A stretch of 64,000 nucleotides of DNA from Candidatus Tisiphia endosymbiont of Melanophora roralis. GTDB taxonomy: Bacteria > Pseudomonadota > Alphaproteobacteria > Rickettsiales > Rickettsiaceae. Made by a program: the position numbers and the translations under genes. Below, piece by piece: positions 50,029-57,804 of this stretch. Below the pieces are notes generated by a model that did no database searches, was not told the DNA's origin, and worked only from the letters and a program-made list of their open reading frames with translations. The stretch lies in NCBI RefSeq assembly GCF_964026575.1, contig NZ_OZ032161.1:310001-374000 (forward strand). Reading direction: 5' to 3'. How positions within the stretch are numbered: position 1 is the first letter of the stretch; each line of letters opens with the position of its first letter.

Positions 50029-51192
50029 TCAGTTTAAACATTCTGACTTTATAATATATGCTGCTACGCTTGAAGGAGAGCTAGGGCTTTTAAAACCTAA
50101 TTCTATTAAAATCTTCCTGCTTTCTTTCACTTGCTGCGCTGCTTTTTTCCTGTCAACTAATAGTGATGTAAGCTTATCTGCTATATTTGATTTAGTACAG
50201 TTAAACTGGATAAATTCTGGTAATATCTCTTTATTAGCAATAATATTAATCAAAGAAATATAAGGTATTTTTATTAGTAACTTTATTAATAGAAAGCTTA
50301 AGATATTTAATTTATAAGCAACAATCATTGGAGTATTACAAGCGGCAATTTCTAAGGTATTAGTGCCAGATTTTGCTAGAGCAAGGGTAGCTACAGCAAA
50401 AATCTTAAGTCTATCACTCGAGAAATGGTAGTTAAATGCTGCATCTGATAAAAATGGTTCAATTAAAGATTTATGACTAGGCTCAGCCGTGACAAATATC
50501 ACTTCAAGATTAGGGAATTTTTTTGCTAGTAGATTGATTGCCGCCGTGAATACCGGAGCATGTCTTGTTATTTCACCTTTGCGGCTACCACAAGTGACAC
50601 ATAACACTTCTGAATAAACAGGTATTTGTAATTCTCGCTTTAATAGCTCTTTATCTTTATTATCATAAAAATACTGCTCTAATATTGGATGACCAATATA
50701 CCGGCAATCTAGACCTACCTTCTGAAAGTATGGTGGTTCGAATGGCAGTAAAGCCAACAAATAATCGTAAATTTTAGCGTATTTCATAGCCCGGGAAGGT
50801 TTGTATGCCCAAACGGAGGGTGCAACAATATGAATAATCTTTAAATTGGGCCGGACTGCTCGAATCTTCTTTGCCACTCTATAAGTAAAGCCTGGCGAGT
50901 CTATGGTAATTAACAAATCTGGGGCATGCTGAATTATATCAGCAATAGTATGCTTGATTAGCTTAGTGATCTTAAAAATATGTGGTATAATTTCGACGAA
51001 ACCCATAAGGTTTATTTGACTAATCGGGAAAAGGCTATGCTCTAACCCCGCTTCTTCCATCTTGCTTCCCCCTACACCAACGAACTCTAATTGTATCTCC
51101 TCCAGCTTATAGAGATCTTTTAGGCTTTGTATCAAATGACTCCCTATAAAATCTCCTGAAATTTCACCAGCAATTAGATAAATTTTAGCCAT
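50029..51192 (-). CDS. lpxB: Lipid-A-disaccharide synthase
   Basis: A glycosyltransferase that joins UDP-2,3-diacylglucosamine and lipid X to form the lipid A disaccharide on the inner face of the inner membrane. The 387 residues open with I-Y-L-I-A-G-E-I-S-G-D-F-I-G (the A-G-E-x-S-G-D motif) and contain F-V-G-V-G-G-S-K-M, S-P-G-F-T-Y-R, S-V-W-A-Y-K and K-S-G-T-N-T-L-E, all family landmarks. It overlaps the next upstream gene, a phosphoethanolamine transferase, by eight bases. Confidence 0.97.
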   Translation of the reverse strand: MAKIYLIAGEISGDFIGSHLIQSLKDLYKLEEIQLEFVGVGGSKMEEAGLEHSLFPISQINLMGFVEIIPHIFKITKLIKHTIADIIQHAPDLLITIDSPGFTYRVAKKIRAVRPNLKIIHIVAPSVWAYKPSRAMKYAKIYDYLLALLPFEPPYFQKVGLDCRYIGHPILEQYFYDNKDKELLKRELQIPVYSEVLCVTCGSRKGEITRHAPVFTAAINLLAKKFPNLEVIFVTAEPSHKSLIEPFLSDAAFNYHFSSDRLKIFAVATLALAKSGTNTLEIAACNTPMIVAYKLNILSFLLIKLLIKIPYISLINIIANKEILPEFIQFNCTKSNIADKLTSLLVDRKKAAQQVKESRKILIELGFKSPSSPSSVAAYIIKSECLN

Positions 51193-52759
51193 TTGACCGT
51201 TGCTTACTACATAGGCTTAAATTTTTGTCAATCACAGCAGAATGAATGCCAACACAATTAAGGATCGAATGAAATACATAGTCATGACTAATTTCAGTGC
51301 CTAAATGATTGGCTATAGAACTTACCAAATCAGGATGTTTTTCTTTAAATTCATTCGATACCCAAACTAGAAAAGGCACTGTGGTCTGTTCTGGGATCAT
51401 AGGTCCACCGTGACCGTAATAACCATGTTCTCCCAAAGATTCTGCATGATCAGAAACATACATTAGGATAGCGTTACTATTTTTTAATAGACCTATTACA
51501 TTATACAAAAAAAAATCTGTATATAAAATGGTATTATCGTAATCATTAATCAACCCTTCAATATCACAACTGCTCTGATCTACCTTAGTAATGGAATTAC
51601 ACTTAGGAGTAAATTTTTGAAATTCTTGAGGATATCTAGCAGAATATTTCCAATGACTACCAGCTGTGTGGATAACTAAAACATTTTTAGTAGTAGAATT
51701 TACAATATTATTTTCAATATGAGGTAACATTTCTCCATCGTGATCAAGCCTCTTTAATAAAATAGAACCACTGGGTATTATAGCAAATCTAACTTCATCA
51801 TAAATTGTAACGGGGTTTTTACTTCTTAAGTATCCTACTATACTCTGAGTGCCAATCCAATTAGTGTTAAAACCAAGCATGGTAAAAATTGATAAAAAAC
51901 TCGTTTCTTCTGTACTTTTGTCTAAGCTACTCGCAGGATGGCGAGATAGAAGAGATGGGACAGAAAGATGTGTGTGATTGGAAGCAGACTGTGCTTTAAA
52001 TGAAAAAAGATTTTCAACAGAACTTAAATATGGAGTAGTGTTCCTGTGATAACCATTAATACCAAAATGATCAAATCGTGCTGATTCTCCTATTACAAGT
52101 ACTACTGTAATATTTTGATCCGATTGATCAATGAAAGAAAACTTCTTACTTATATCATCACGCATTGCACTTTTTTTGCTATTTAAAGATAAATATGTAT
52201 TATGTAAATATTGGATAGGAAAATAACCCTTTAGCAAATTAAACTGCGGCATAATAATATTATTAATGGTAATTAAAAGACAAATTGCCGATAGTAATTT
52301 TGTAACAAATAGTTTACTATCTAAAATAGAGAAATGCTTCATCGTATAAATACAAGTAGCTAGGCTAAAAATTAGCCAAACAATTAGCCTAATACTAGCT
52401 ATCTCATATACTTCATTGAAGTCAGTAGAGAAAAAGCTACCCATCATCTCTTTTGTAGGAGAAATTTTGAAAAGATATAGATAATAGCTGGCAATTGCTC
52501 CCGTTATAAATAAAAATATTGCTCCTATTATAAAAACAAGTCGATGGATAGTTAAACCAAAAAAAATGATAAAGCAAGTAAAGCAAATATAAATAGAGTC
52601 CTTACTCAACTCCAATATTGCTTTAAAAAAAGCGACTTTGTAGTAGCTGAACTTGTAAACAATAACTGCTGAATTAAAAAGTAGAAAATAAATAAAAGAG
52701 AACACCAAAGATAGTTTGATTAGGTTACTATCTAAATGTTTTTGGATTAGTTTTAACAT
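51185..52759 (-). CDS. Phosphoethanolamine transferase, EptA/sulfatase family
   Basis: Transfers phosphoethanolamine from phosphatidylethanolamine to lipid A or another envelope glycolipid. The 524-residue protein has about five N-terminal membrane helices (to about 170) and a periplasmic sulfatase-fold domain: V-I-G-E-S-A-R-F-D-H-F with E225, N-T-T-P-Y-L with the presumed nucleophile threonine at 241 or 242, and the metal-site motifs S-D-H-A-E-S-L-G-E-H-G and Y-G-H-G. Translation is coupled to lpxB by an eight-base overlap, which supports lipid A as target. Such enzymes are associated with resistance to cationic peptides. Confidence 0.9.
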   Translation of the reverse strand: MLKLIQKHLDSNLIKLSLVFSFIYFLLFNSAVIVYKFSYYKVAFFKAILELSKDSIYICFTCFIIFFGLTIHRLVFIIGAIFLFITGAIASYYLYLFKISPTKEMMGSFFSTDFNEVYEIASIRLIVWLIFSLATCIYTMKHFSILDSKLFVTKLLSAICLLITINNIIMPQFNLLKGYFPIQYLHNTYLSLNSKKSAMRDDISKKFSFIDQSDQNITVVLVIGESARFDHFGINGYHRNTTPYLSSVENLFSFKAQSASNHTHLSVPSLLSRHPASSLDKSTEETSFLSIFTMLGFNTNWIGTQSIVGYLRSKNPVTIYDEVRFAIIPSGSILLKRLDHDGEMLPHIENNIVNSTTKNVLVIHTAGSHWKYSARYPQEFQKFTPKCNSITKVDQSSCDIEGLINDYDNTILYTDFFLYNVIGLLKNSNAILMYVSDHAESLGEHGYYGHGGPMIPEQTTVPFLVWVSNEFKEKHPDLVSSIANHLGTEISHDYVFHSILNCVGIHSAVIDKNLSLCSKQRSNG

Positions 52760-52798
52760 ATAAATAACGTACTTTTGTATGATTGTAACTTAGGTATC

Positions 52799-53284
52799 AT
52801 GATAACATCAACACTGCAAGAGTTTTTTCAACTTTTACAAGTTAATAAACCAATTATATCTGTTGATTATGGGACACGAAAAACAGGCATCGCTGTCTCA
52901 AATCAAGAACATACCATCGCTATGCCTATAAAAACTATATATGAGATAACAGAAGAAAATAAGATCAAATCAATATTAGACTTGATCACAACCTATTCTA
53001 GCTGTGGTGTTGTCGTAGGGCTGCCGATTAGTATGAATGGTCAGGCTAGTGATCAAACTGCGATTGTATTAAAATTTAGCAAAAAGCTTAGTTTAGCCAT
53101 AAATCTTCCTATATATCTACAAGATGAAAGACTTACTTCCCTTGCTGCCAATAGTTTATTAAAATCGCTAGGAATCAAAAGACGAGAACGTAACCAAAAA
53201 GATAATTCAATTGCAGCAAGTATGATTTTAGAAACTACTTTAGATTCTATTAAGAAACTCCACAGCAACCTAGGTGTATCCTAG
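52799..53284 (+). CDS. ruvX: Holliday junction resolvase-like protein RuvX (YqgF)
   Basis: An RNase H-fold protein; family members process 16S rRNA precursor ends and/or act on DNA junctions. From ATG 52799 it has 161 residues. Motifs: S-V-D-Y-G-T-R-K-T-G-I-A-V-S, V-V-G-L-P-I-S-M-N-G, Q-D-E-R-L-T-S and K-D-N-S-I-A-A-S-M-I-L. An upstream in-frame ATG at 52775 would add eight residues; the family start fits 52799 better. It is divergent from the phosphoethanolamine transferase gene with 39 bases between starts. Confidence 0.92.
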   Translation: MITSTLQEFFQLLQVNKPIISVDYGTRKTGIAVSNQEHTIAMPIKTIYEITEENKIKSILDLITTYSSCGVVVGLPISMNGQASDQTAIVLKFSKKLSLAINLPIYLQDERLTSLAANSLLKSLGIKRRERNQKDNSIAASMILETTLDSIKKLHSNLGVS

Positions 53285-53308
53285 TGTAATAAAAATACAT
53301 AGGCGTCA

Positions 53309-53465
53309 TATACTGCTCGTAAATGAAGAGTTGATAGACGATAGAATCTAAATCATGATAGTAGCAGGAATTACCAAATCGAGGTGTTAGGCGTACATAT
53401 TAGTACGTGAGTACCGCTAGAATCTTGGATAATGACGACACAATTCTTGATTTTCATCGAGTATA
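53309..53465. repeat. Miniature element, family B (best copy)
   Basis: A 157-bp element: left end TATACTGCTCGTAAATGAAG, which is exactly the first 20 bases of the IS630 element with its flanking TA; right end TTTTCATCGAGTATA. It matches the copy at 49872-50026 throughout. Confidence 0.9.
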
Positions 53466-53516
53466 TATGGGACACTACAAGAACAAACTCAGATAGACTA
53501 AAACTCGTACCATAAT

Positions 53517-53593
<77 letters not shown>

Positions 53594-53605
53594 ATAATGG
53601 AAGTA

Positions 53606-53687
53606 CCTGTGAATTGATTCTTTTTGGTAATTTTATTGTCAAAATTTGCTTCCGTTCCTTACGTATATTTGCGTACTGCTTGCGGTA
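53606..53687. repeat. Dispersed repeat, family D (copy 2)
   Basis: Repeats 34095-34175 with minor changes (CCTGTGAATTGATTCTTTTT... to GTACTGCTTGCGGTA). It lies at the 5' side of tRNA-fMet and runs on into TATACTCTTCTAC, a family A-like end. Confidence 0.75.
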
Positions 53688-53825
53688 TACTCTTCTACAT
53701 TTTTCCTAAATACGCACACACCTACTATGACGTCACCCTAAATTTATTTCAGAACCTAAACTACTTAGTTTTAACAAATCCTCCACCCCGTTCAGGTTGA
53801 CATCTACCTTGAGTAAAAAGCCTAG

Positions 53826-54053
53826 CTATACCTTTTTACCAAAACTAAGCCCAGCAAACTTTTTATTAAAGTCACTGATATTTTTATTAGATTGGTTAAC
53901 AACATTTCCAGATTCTTTAGTCCATGCTGGATGTTTCCTATAATCCACATCCATCAAAATCTCTTCTGCATGACCACCGGAATTTGTTTCAAAAACATCC
54001 TTACTAATAATAATTTTGAATTTTTTATATTTTGGGTGTATTCCAGTTTTCAT
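53826..54053 (-). CDS. rpmE: 50S ribosomal protein L31
   Basis: Bridges the ribosomal subunits at the central protuberance. The 75-residue product starts M-K-T-G-I-H-P-K-Y, the family signature, and has E-I-L-M-D-V-D-Y-R-K-H-P-A-W/F-T. The Cys residues of zinc-binding L31 are absent, so this is the zinc-free form. The start overlaps the rpmB stop (ATGA). Confidence 0.95.
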   Translation of the reverse strand: MKTGIHPKYKKFKIIISKDVFETNSGGHAEEILMDVDYRKHPAWTKESGNVVNQSNKNISDFNKKFAGLSFGKKV

Positions 54054-54343
54054 AATGAAGCACCAACTTTTTTCTCAACTATCTTTCTTTTAATTATCTG
54101 TGCTTTATCTGAGAGTACATCACATGATATTTTAAGCATATATGCATCAAAACCACCTACTTTCTCAACAGAACGCATACATTTGGCATTTACCGAGAGC
54201 TTATATTCTTGCTTCGTCAGATCACTTGCAAACCTTACCACCCTTAGGTTAGGTTCAAATCGTCTTCTAGTTTTTCTTTGTGAGTGTGATACTTTATTAC
54301 CATATAAAACACCTACTCCACTAAGCTCACATCTACGAGACAT
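54050..54343 (-). CDS. rpmB: 50S ribosomal protein L28
   Basis: A large-subunit protein. From ATG 54343 (M-S-R-R-C-E-L-S-G) it has 97 residues; a longer reading from 54361 would add six residues that the family lacks. It contains G-V-L-Y-G-N-K-V-S-H-S-Q-R-K-T-R-R-R-F-E-P-N-L. It is joined to rpmE by a four-base overlap. Confidence 0.96.
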   Translation of the reverse strand: MSRRCELSGVGVLYGNKVSHSQRKTRRRFEPNLRVVRFASDLTKQEYKLSVNAKCMRSVEKVGGFDAYMLKISCDVLSDKAQIIKRKIVEKKVGASL

Positions 54344-54446
54344 CGTGATCTCCCTTCCCATAATTTATAACACAGGATTATACTATATAATAAGGTCTTA
54401 TGTCAATATGTATATTAATATTATGTAAACTTTAATGTAAAAATCG

Positions 54447-55199
54447 TCAACACTTTTGAAGTAGTGAGAACATATCACGCATTGAATAAAGACCGGCTGG
54501 TTTATCAAATAACCAAATGGCAGCCTGAATTGCCCCATCAGCAAAAGATTCTTTACTTAATGCTTGATGTTTTATACTAAGAACTTGGTTATTACCTAAA
54601 AATAACACTTCATGTTCCCCATGTACCTGTCCTCCCCTAATAGAACTAATACCAATTTTATCAGGCTGTCTTTGACCTTTTTGACTACGATCAAATACTG
54701 CATATTCATCAAAATCTAAATTTCTAGCCTTAGCTACAGCCTTACCCAACATTATAGCTGTACCAGAAGGGGCGTCTTTCTTCATACGATGGTGACAATC
54801 TAGAATCTCTATATCGTAAGTATTATCTAGAATTTTTGCTGCCTTTTCTGCCAGTACTGTAAGTAAGTTCGCACCTAAACTCATATTAGCTGAATATAAT
54901 ATAGCCAAGCTTTTGGAAGCTGCGTTTAAGTGATCAAGCTGATATTGAGTTAGGCCAGTAGTGCCAATCACTAATTTATTGTTGTAGCTAATAGCATAAT
55001 CAAGTAATTTTTCTAATATTTCACTGCTAGAAAAGTCGATAATTACATCAGAATTCTGACAAAACTCAGCAAGATCATCTATGCTATTTTTTCTAGTAAA
55101 TGTTGTAGAAAGTGTACAAGCATTAAATCCATTCATTCTTTGAATTATCATCTGCCCCATTTTACCAGTTGCACCACAAACACCTATACAAACAGTCAT
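54447..55199 (-). CDS. dapB: 4-hydroxy-tetrahydrodipicolinate reductase
   Basis: Reduces the dihydrodipicolinate-type intermediate in the pathway to diaminopimelate and lysine. The 250 residues begin with the nucleotide-binding loop G-V-C-G-A-T-G-K-M-G; the catalytic/substrate segment is C-H-H-R-M-K-K-D-A-P-S-G-T-A, and G-T-T-G-L is present. Diaminopimelate is needed for peptidoglycan, consistent with mreBC here. It overlaps the flavin reductase gene by four bases. Confidence 0.96.
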   Translation of the reverse strand: MTVCIGVCGATGKMGQMIIQRMNGFNACTLSTTFTRKNSIDDLAEFCQNSDVIIDFSSSEILEKLLDYAISYNNKLVIGTTGLTQYQLDHLNAASKSLAILYSANMSLGANLLTVLAEKAAKILDNTYDIEILDCHHRMKKDAPSGTAIMLGKAVAKARNLDFDEYAVFDRSQKGQRQPDKIGISSIRGGQVHGEHEVLFLGNNQVLSIKHQALSKESFADGAIQAAIWLFDKPAGLYSMRDMFSLLQKC

Positions 55200-55678
55200 T
55201 TTAATCCTCTATATTGTCTTAAACAATGTACTAGTGGGTTTAAGTTACTGTTCACTATAGTATTTATCACCTTACCAATCAGTATAACATGATCTCCTGC
55301 TTCATATTGACTAAACTTGTTGCATTCAATATGGCAAACTGCTCCCTCAATCAAAGGACAATTAGTAGTACACCCTAAATTATACGAAATACCCGCAAAT
55401 TTATCAGTGTTAAACTTAGAAAAATGCCTAGAAATATCTTCTTGATCCTCAGCTAGAATACTAACAGCAAAATACTCGCTACTAGTAAAAGCACTCATGC
55501 TAAAAGCTTGTTTAGCAAGACAAAACGATACCAAAGGTGGTAACAAAGAAACTGAGGTAAAGGAATCTGCAGTAAAACCAAATAGCTTATTATTGTATAA
55601 AGTAGTGATAATAGTAACCCCTGTAGGCAAAGTACTAAGAGCTTGTTTAAATCGTTCGGAATTCACTGTTGAAGCCAT
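55196..55678 (-). CDS. Flavin reductase-like (FMN-binding split barrel) protein
   Basis: A 160-residue protein of the flavin reductase-like domain family: L-P-T-G-V-T-I-I-T-T, G-F-T-A-D-S-F-T-S-V-S-L-L-P-P-L-V-S-F-C-L and H-I-E-C-N-K-F-S-Q-Y-E-A-G-D-H-V-I-L-I-G-K-V. It probably reduces flavin with NAD(P)H for an unknown partner oxygenase, or has another redox role. It overlaps genes on both sides, so its place in the dapB transcript is firm although no pathway link is evident. Confidence 0.88.
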   Translation of the reverse strand: MASTVNSERFKQALSTLPTGVTIITTLYNNKLFGFTADSFTSVSLLPPLVSFCLAKQAFSMSAFTSSEYFAVSILAEDQEDISRHFSKFNTDKFAGISYNLGCTTNCPLIEGAVCHIECNKFSQYEAGDHVILIGKVINTIVNSNLNPLVHCLRQYRGLK

Positions 55679-56400
55679 CTTTTAGTAATACGGCTAATTG
55701 TTCCATCTTCTGTCAATTCAACAATAGCTTTATTAACACTCTCAATAAGTTTAGAATTTTTTGGCATAGCGATAGCTAGTTCAGATGAAAACTCTGTTAA
55801 ACTGAAGCTAGCAAGATCAGGATTATTCTCAATAAATTTCTTAGATTGGGATGCCTCTAGTACCACCGCATCTATAACTTTTGACTTTAACTCTTCGACT
55901 AGCATTAAATTATTTGATAAATAATTTATTCTAATATTAAACTGCTTAGCTAAATCCTGAACTATTACCGCCCATGTTGTACCAAGTTGTACACCCACAG
56001 CTTTATTATCCAAATCTTCAGTATTCTTTAAATTATCTGCTGATCTATACAATATTGACACATTCGTTGATACATAAGGAACTGAGAAGCTAATATGTTT
56101 TTTACGCTCTTCGGTTACTGATAACCCAGCTATCACTATATCAACATTCTCAGTAGTCAAGGATGCAAGTAAACCATTAAAATCAAAATTTTTAATTATA
56201 ACTTTTTTCCCTATTTGTTCTCCTATAGCATTAATAATATCAATATCAAATCCTACTATTTGACCATTTTGGATAAATTCGTAAGGGGGGTTATCTGCAG
56301 AAGTTGCAACTATTAAATTTTGTTCCTTAGATTGATTATCACAACCAGTCATCAAAAAGGAACAACATATAACAAGGAAGAATAGCTTTATTAGTTTCAT
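55663..56400 (-). CDS. Amino-acid-type solute-binding lipoprotein of an ABC transporter
   Basis: A periplasmic binding protein of the family-3 (polar amino acid) type. From ATG 56400 the leader ends in the lipobox L-M-T-G-C, so the protein is a lipoprotein. The mature part has the family signature G-F-D-I-D-I-I-N-A-I-G-E-Q-I-G (about residues 50-64), S-V-T-E-E-R-K-K and V-G-V-Q-L-G-T-T. An in-frame ATG at 56409 would add three residues. Permease and ATPase genes are not adjacent. It overlaps the flavin reductase gene by 16 bases. Confidence 0.9.
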   Translation of the reverse strand: MKLIKLFFLVICCSFLMTGCDNQSKEQNLIVATSADNPPYEFIQNGQIVGFDIDIINAIGEQIGKKVIIKNFDFNGLLASLTTENVDIVIAGLSVTEERKKHISFSVPYVSTNVSILYRSADNLKNTEDLDNKAVGVQLGTTWAVIVQDLAKQFNIRINYLSNNLMLVEELKSKVIDAVVLEASQSKKFIENNPDLASFSLTEFSSELAIAMPKNSKLIESVNKAIVELTEDGTISRITKRWLQQ

Positions 56401-56437
56401 AAAAATCAAATAACTGTTTTAATTAATCTGAGTTACC

Positions 56438-56479
56438 CGAATTTGGGATAAGAATTGACTAATTCTTATCCCAAATTCG
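56438..56479. repeat. Hairpin, family E
   Basis: CGAATTTGGGATAAGAATT pairs with AATTCTTATCCCAAATTCG around a four-base loop. It lies about 40 bases upstream of the solute-binding protein gene start. Confidence 0.8.
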
Positions 56480-56664
56480 TGTGAGTTCGATGTAATAATT
56501 ATCCTTCTATACTGGGTATAATGCCTACGCGGGAATGACATCGAGGGAATTAGAATCGAACTCATGTTAATTGATTATCGCACTTCTTATAAGTATATAC
56601 AATAGACTTTTTTAAAATTTGCCCTTTACATCCTATTATAATTTTTGTAGCATAGAATTGCTGA

Positions 56665-56990
56665 TTTTGTAGCTATAGTAATAAACGTGATTTAGAATAG
56701 AGGTTGCGGACTCGGGGGCGGTACCCGACGCTTCCACCAAATTAAGTTGTGATAAAAGGATACTACAGGTTTTATCCATAAGCTTTCATGGGGGCGAAAT
56801 AGGATCGACGTGCTTAATAAAAAAATTATCTTTACTCGGTATAATTCCGCCGGACCTTGTGTCGTTGGGTTAAAAAAAAGAAACGCAAATGATAATGAAC
56901 GTTTCGTAGGAACTACAGCACTAGCTGCCTAGTCCTACGCGGTTAGGGGCTTAACCGGGCAACAGAAAAAGCCCCGCTAGAATTTTATCT
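56665..56990 (+). ncRNA. ssrA: tmRNA, circularly permuted two-piece gene
   Basis: Rescues stalled ribosomes and tags the incomplete protein. The gene is permuted as in other alphaproteobacteria: the acceptor piece comes first and ends CGCTTCCACCA at 56729-56739; after a 50-base spacer the coding piece starts at 56790 with GGGGGCGAAATAGGATCGACG. The acceptor halves GGGGGCG and CGCTTCC pair. The tag frame at 885-932 of the 56-kb block (56885-56932) reads A-N-D-N-E-R-F-V-G-T-T-A-L-A-A then TAG. A downstream pseudoknot-like pairing is GGGGCTT/AAGCCCC. The outer ends given are approximate. Confidence 0.93.
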
Positions 56991-57062
56991 TGCATAACTA
57001 GAGATATACTAAACCTCATGTGAATAAGGCTTGAACTAAGACTATTTAAATTTTGTTCAGCC

Positions 57063-57186
57063 TATAGCTAACCTGAAAAGGTTTTAGTTATAATGTGACC
57101 TAGCTAGAAGCTATGTCATTCCCGTTTTTAGCTAGGAATGACATCAAGGTTGTTACTATGGATCAAACATTTTCGGGTTAGCTATA
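57063..57186. repeat. Palindromic element between ssrA and sspB
   Basis: Ends TATAGCTAACCTGAAAA and the near-complement TTTTCGGGTTAGCTATA span 124 bases; inside is the GTCATTCC...GGAATGAC hairpin. Its form resembles the other palindromic elements, but its ends are a different type (TATAGCTAACC). Confidence 0.7.
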
Positions 57187-57224
57187 TCTAGTTTTGTGTT
57201 ATTTTCTTTGTTTAGTTTATAACT

Positions 57225-57707
57225 ATGAAGACCCCATATCAACAATTTCTTAACGAATGTATGTTGGAATTTGTAAAAAAGATTCTTTCAAAAATTCGTA
57301 CCGATAAGTTGCAGCTGAATCAACTCTTGTATATTTCTTACAAAACTGATAATCCTGCCGTAGTTTTATCTTCTAGGATAAAAGAGCGTTATCCCAAAGA
57401 AATAACTATAGTAATACAATATCAATTTGAAGATTTAACTGTAGGACTCAATGGCTTTTCTGTAACAATTAGTTTTGATGGTATCAAAGAAACTATCTAT
57501 GTACCATTTGATTCGCTTATCAGCTTTGTTGATCCTAATAATGGTTACAGCCTAAAGTTTAAGTTAGAAACAATCAAATCTAATGAATTGCCTAACGAGA
57601 AGAAAAGAGAAACAATTAAGGTGTCTAGCGATTCTAAAAGTAAATCTAATTCAGCAGATAATATAATAGTTTTGGACAAATTTCGGAAACCCAGTAAACC
57701 CGTATAA
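57225..57707 (+). CDS. sspB: SspB-type ClpXP adaptor
   Basis: Delivers ssrA-tagged proteins to the ClpXP protease. The 160-residue protein matches the alphaproteobacterial SspB family (DUF1321): Y-K-T-D-N-P-A-V-V-L-S-S-R-I-K-E-R-Y-P, I-V-I-Q-Y-Q-F, F-S-V-T-I-S-F-D-G and Y-V-P-F-D-S-L-I-S-F-V-D-P. After a flexible Ser/Lys linker, the C-terminal N-I-I-V-L-D-K-F-R-K fits the ClpX-binding tail. It is the first gene after ssrA on the same strand, which supports the pairing with that tag. Confidence 0.92.
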   Translation: MKTPYQQFLNECMLEFVKKILSKIRTDKLQLNQLLYISYKTDNPAVVLSSRIKERYPKEITIVIQYQFEDLTVGLNGFSVTISFDGIKETIYVPFDSLISFVDPNNGYSLKFKLETIKSNELPNEKKRETIKVSSDSKSKSNSADNIIVLDKFRKPSKPV

Positions 57708-57709
57708 CG

Positions 57710-57750
57710 CGAATTTGAGATAAGAATTTGTCAATTCTTATCCCAAATCG
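57710..57750. repeat. Hairpin, family E, between sspB and htpG
   Basis: CGAATTTGAGATAAGAATT and AATTCTTATCCCAAATCG form an imperfect stem. It lies between two converging genes, where a two-way terminator would be useful, but there is no T-tract. Confidence 0.75.
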
Positions 57751-57804
57751 GTGAAATTATAGAAACAATCAGATTTGAGACGTCTCTGCATCTGATTGTT
57801 AAGT

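Noticed and set aside
53892-54428. A 178-codon frame on the plus strand
   Set aside because: Antisense to rpmE and rpmB, both certain genes.
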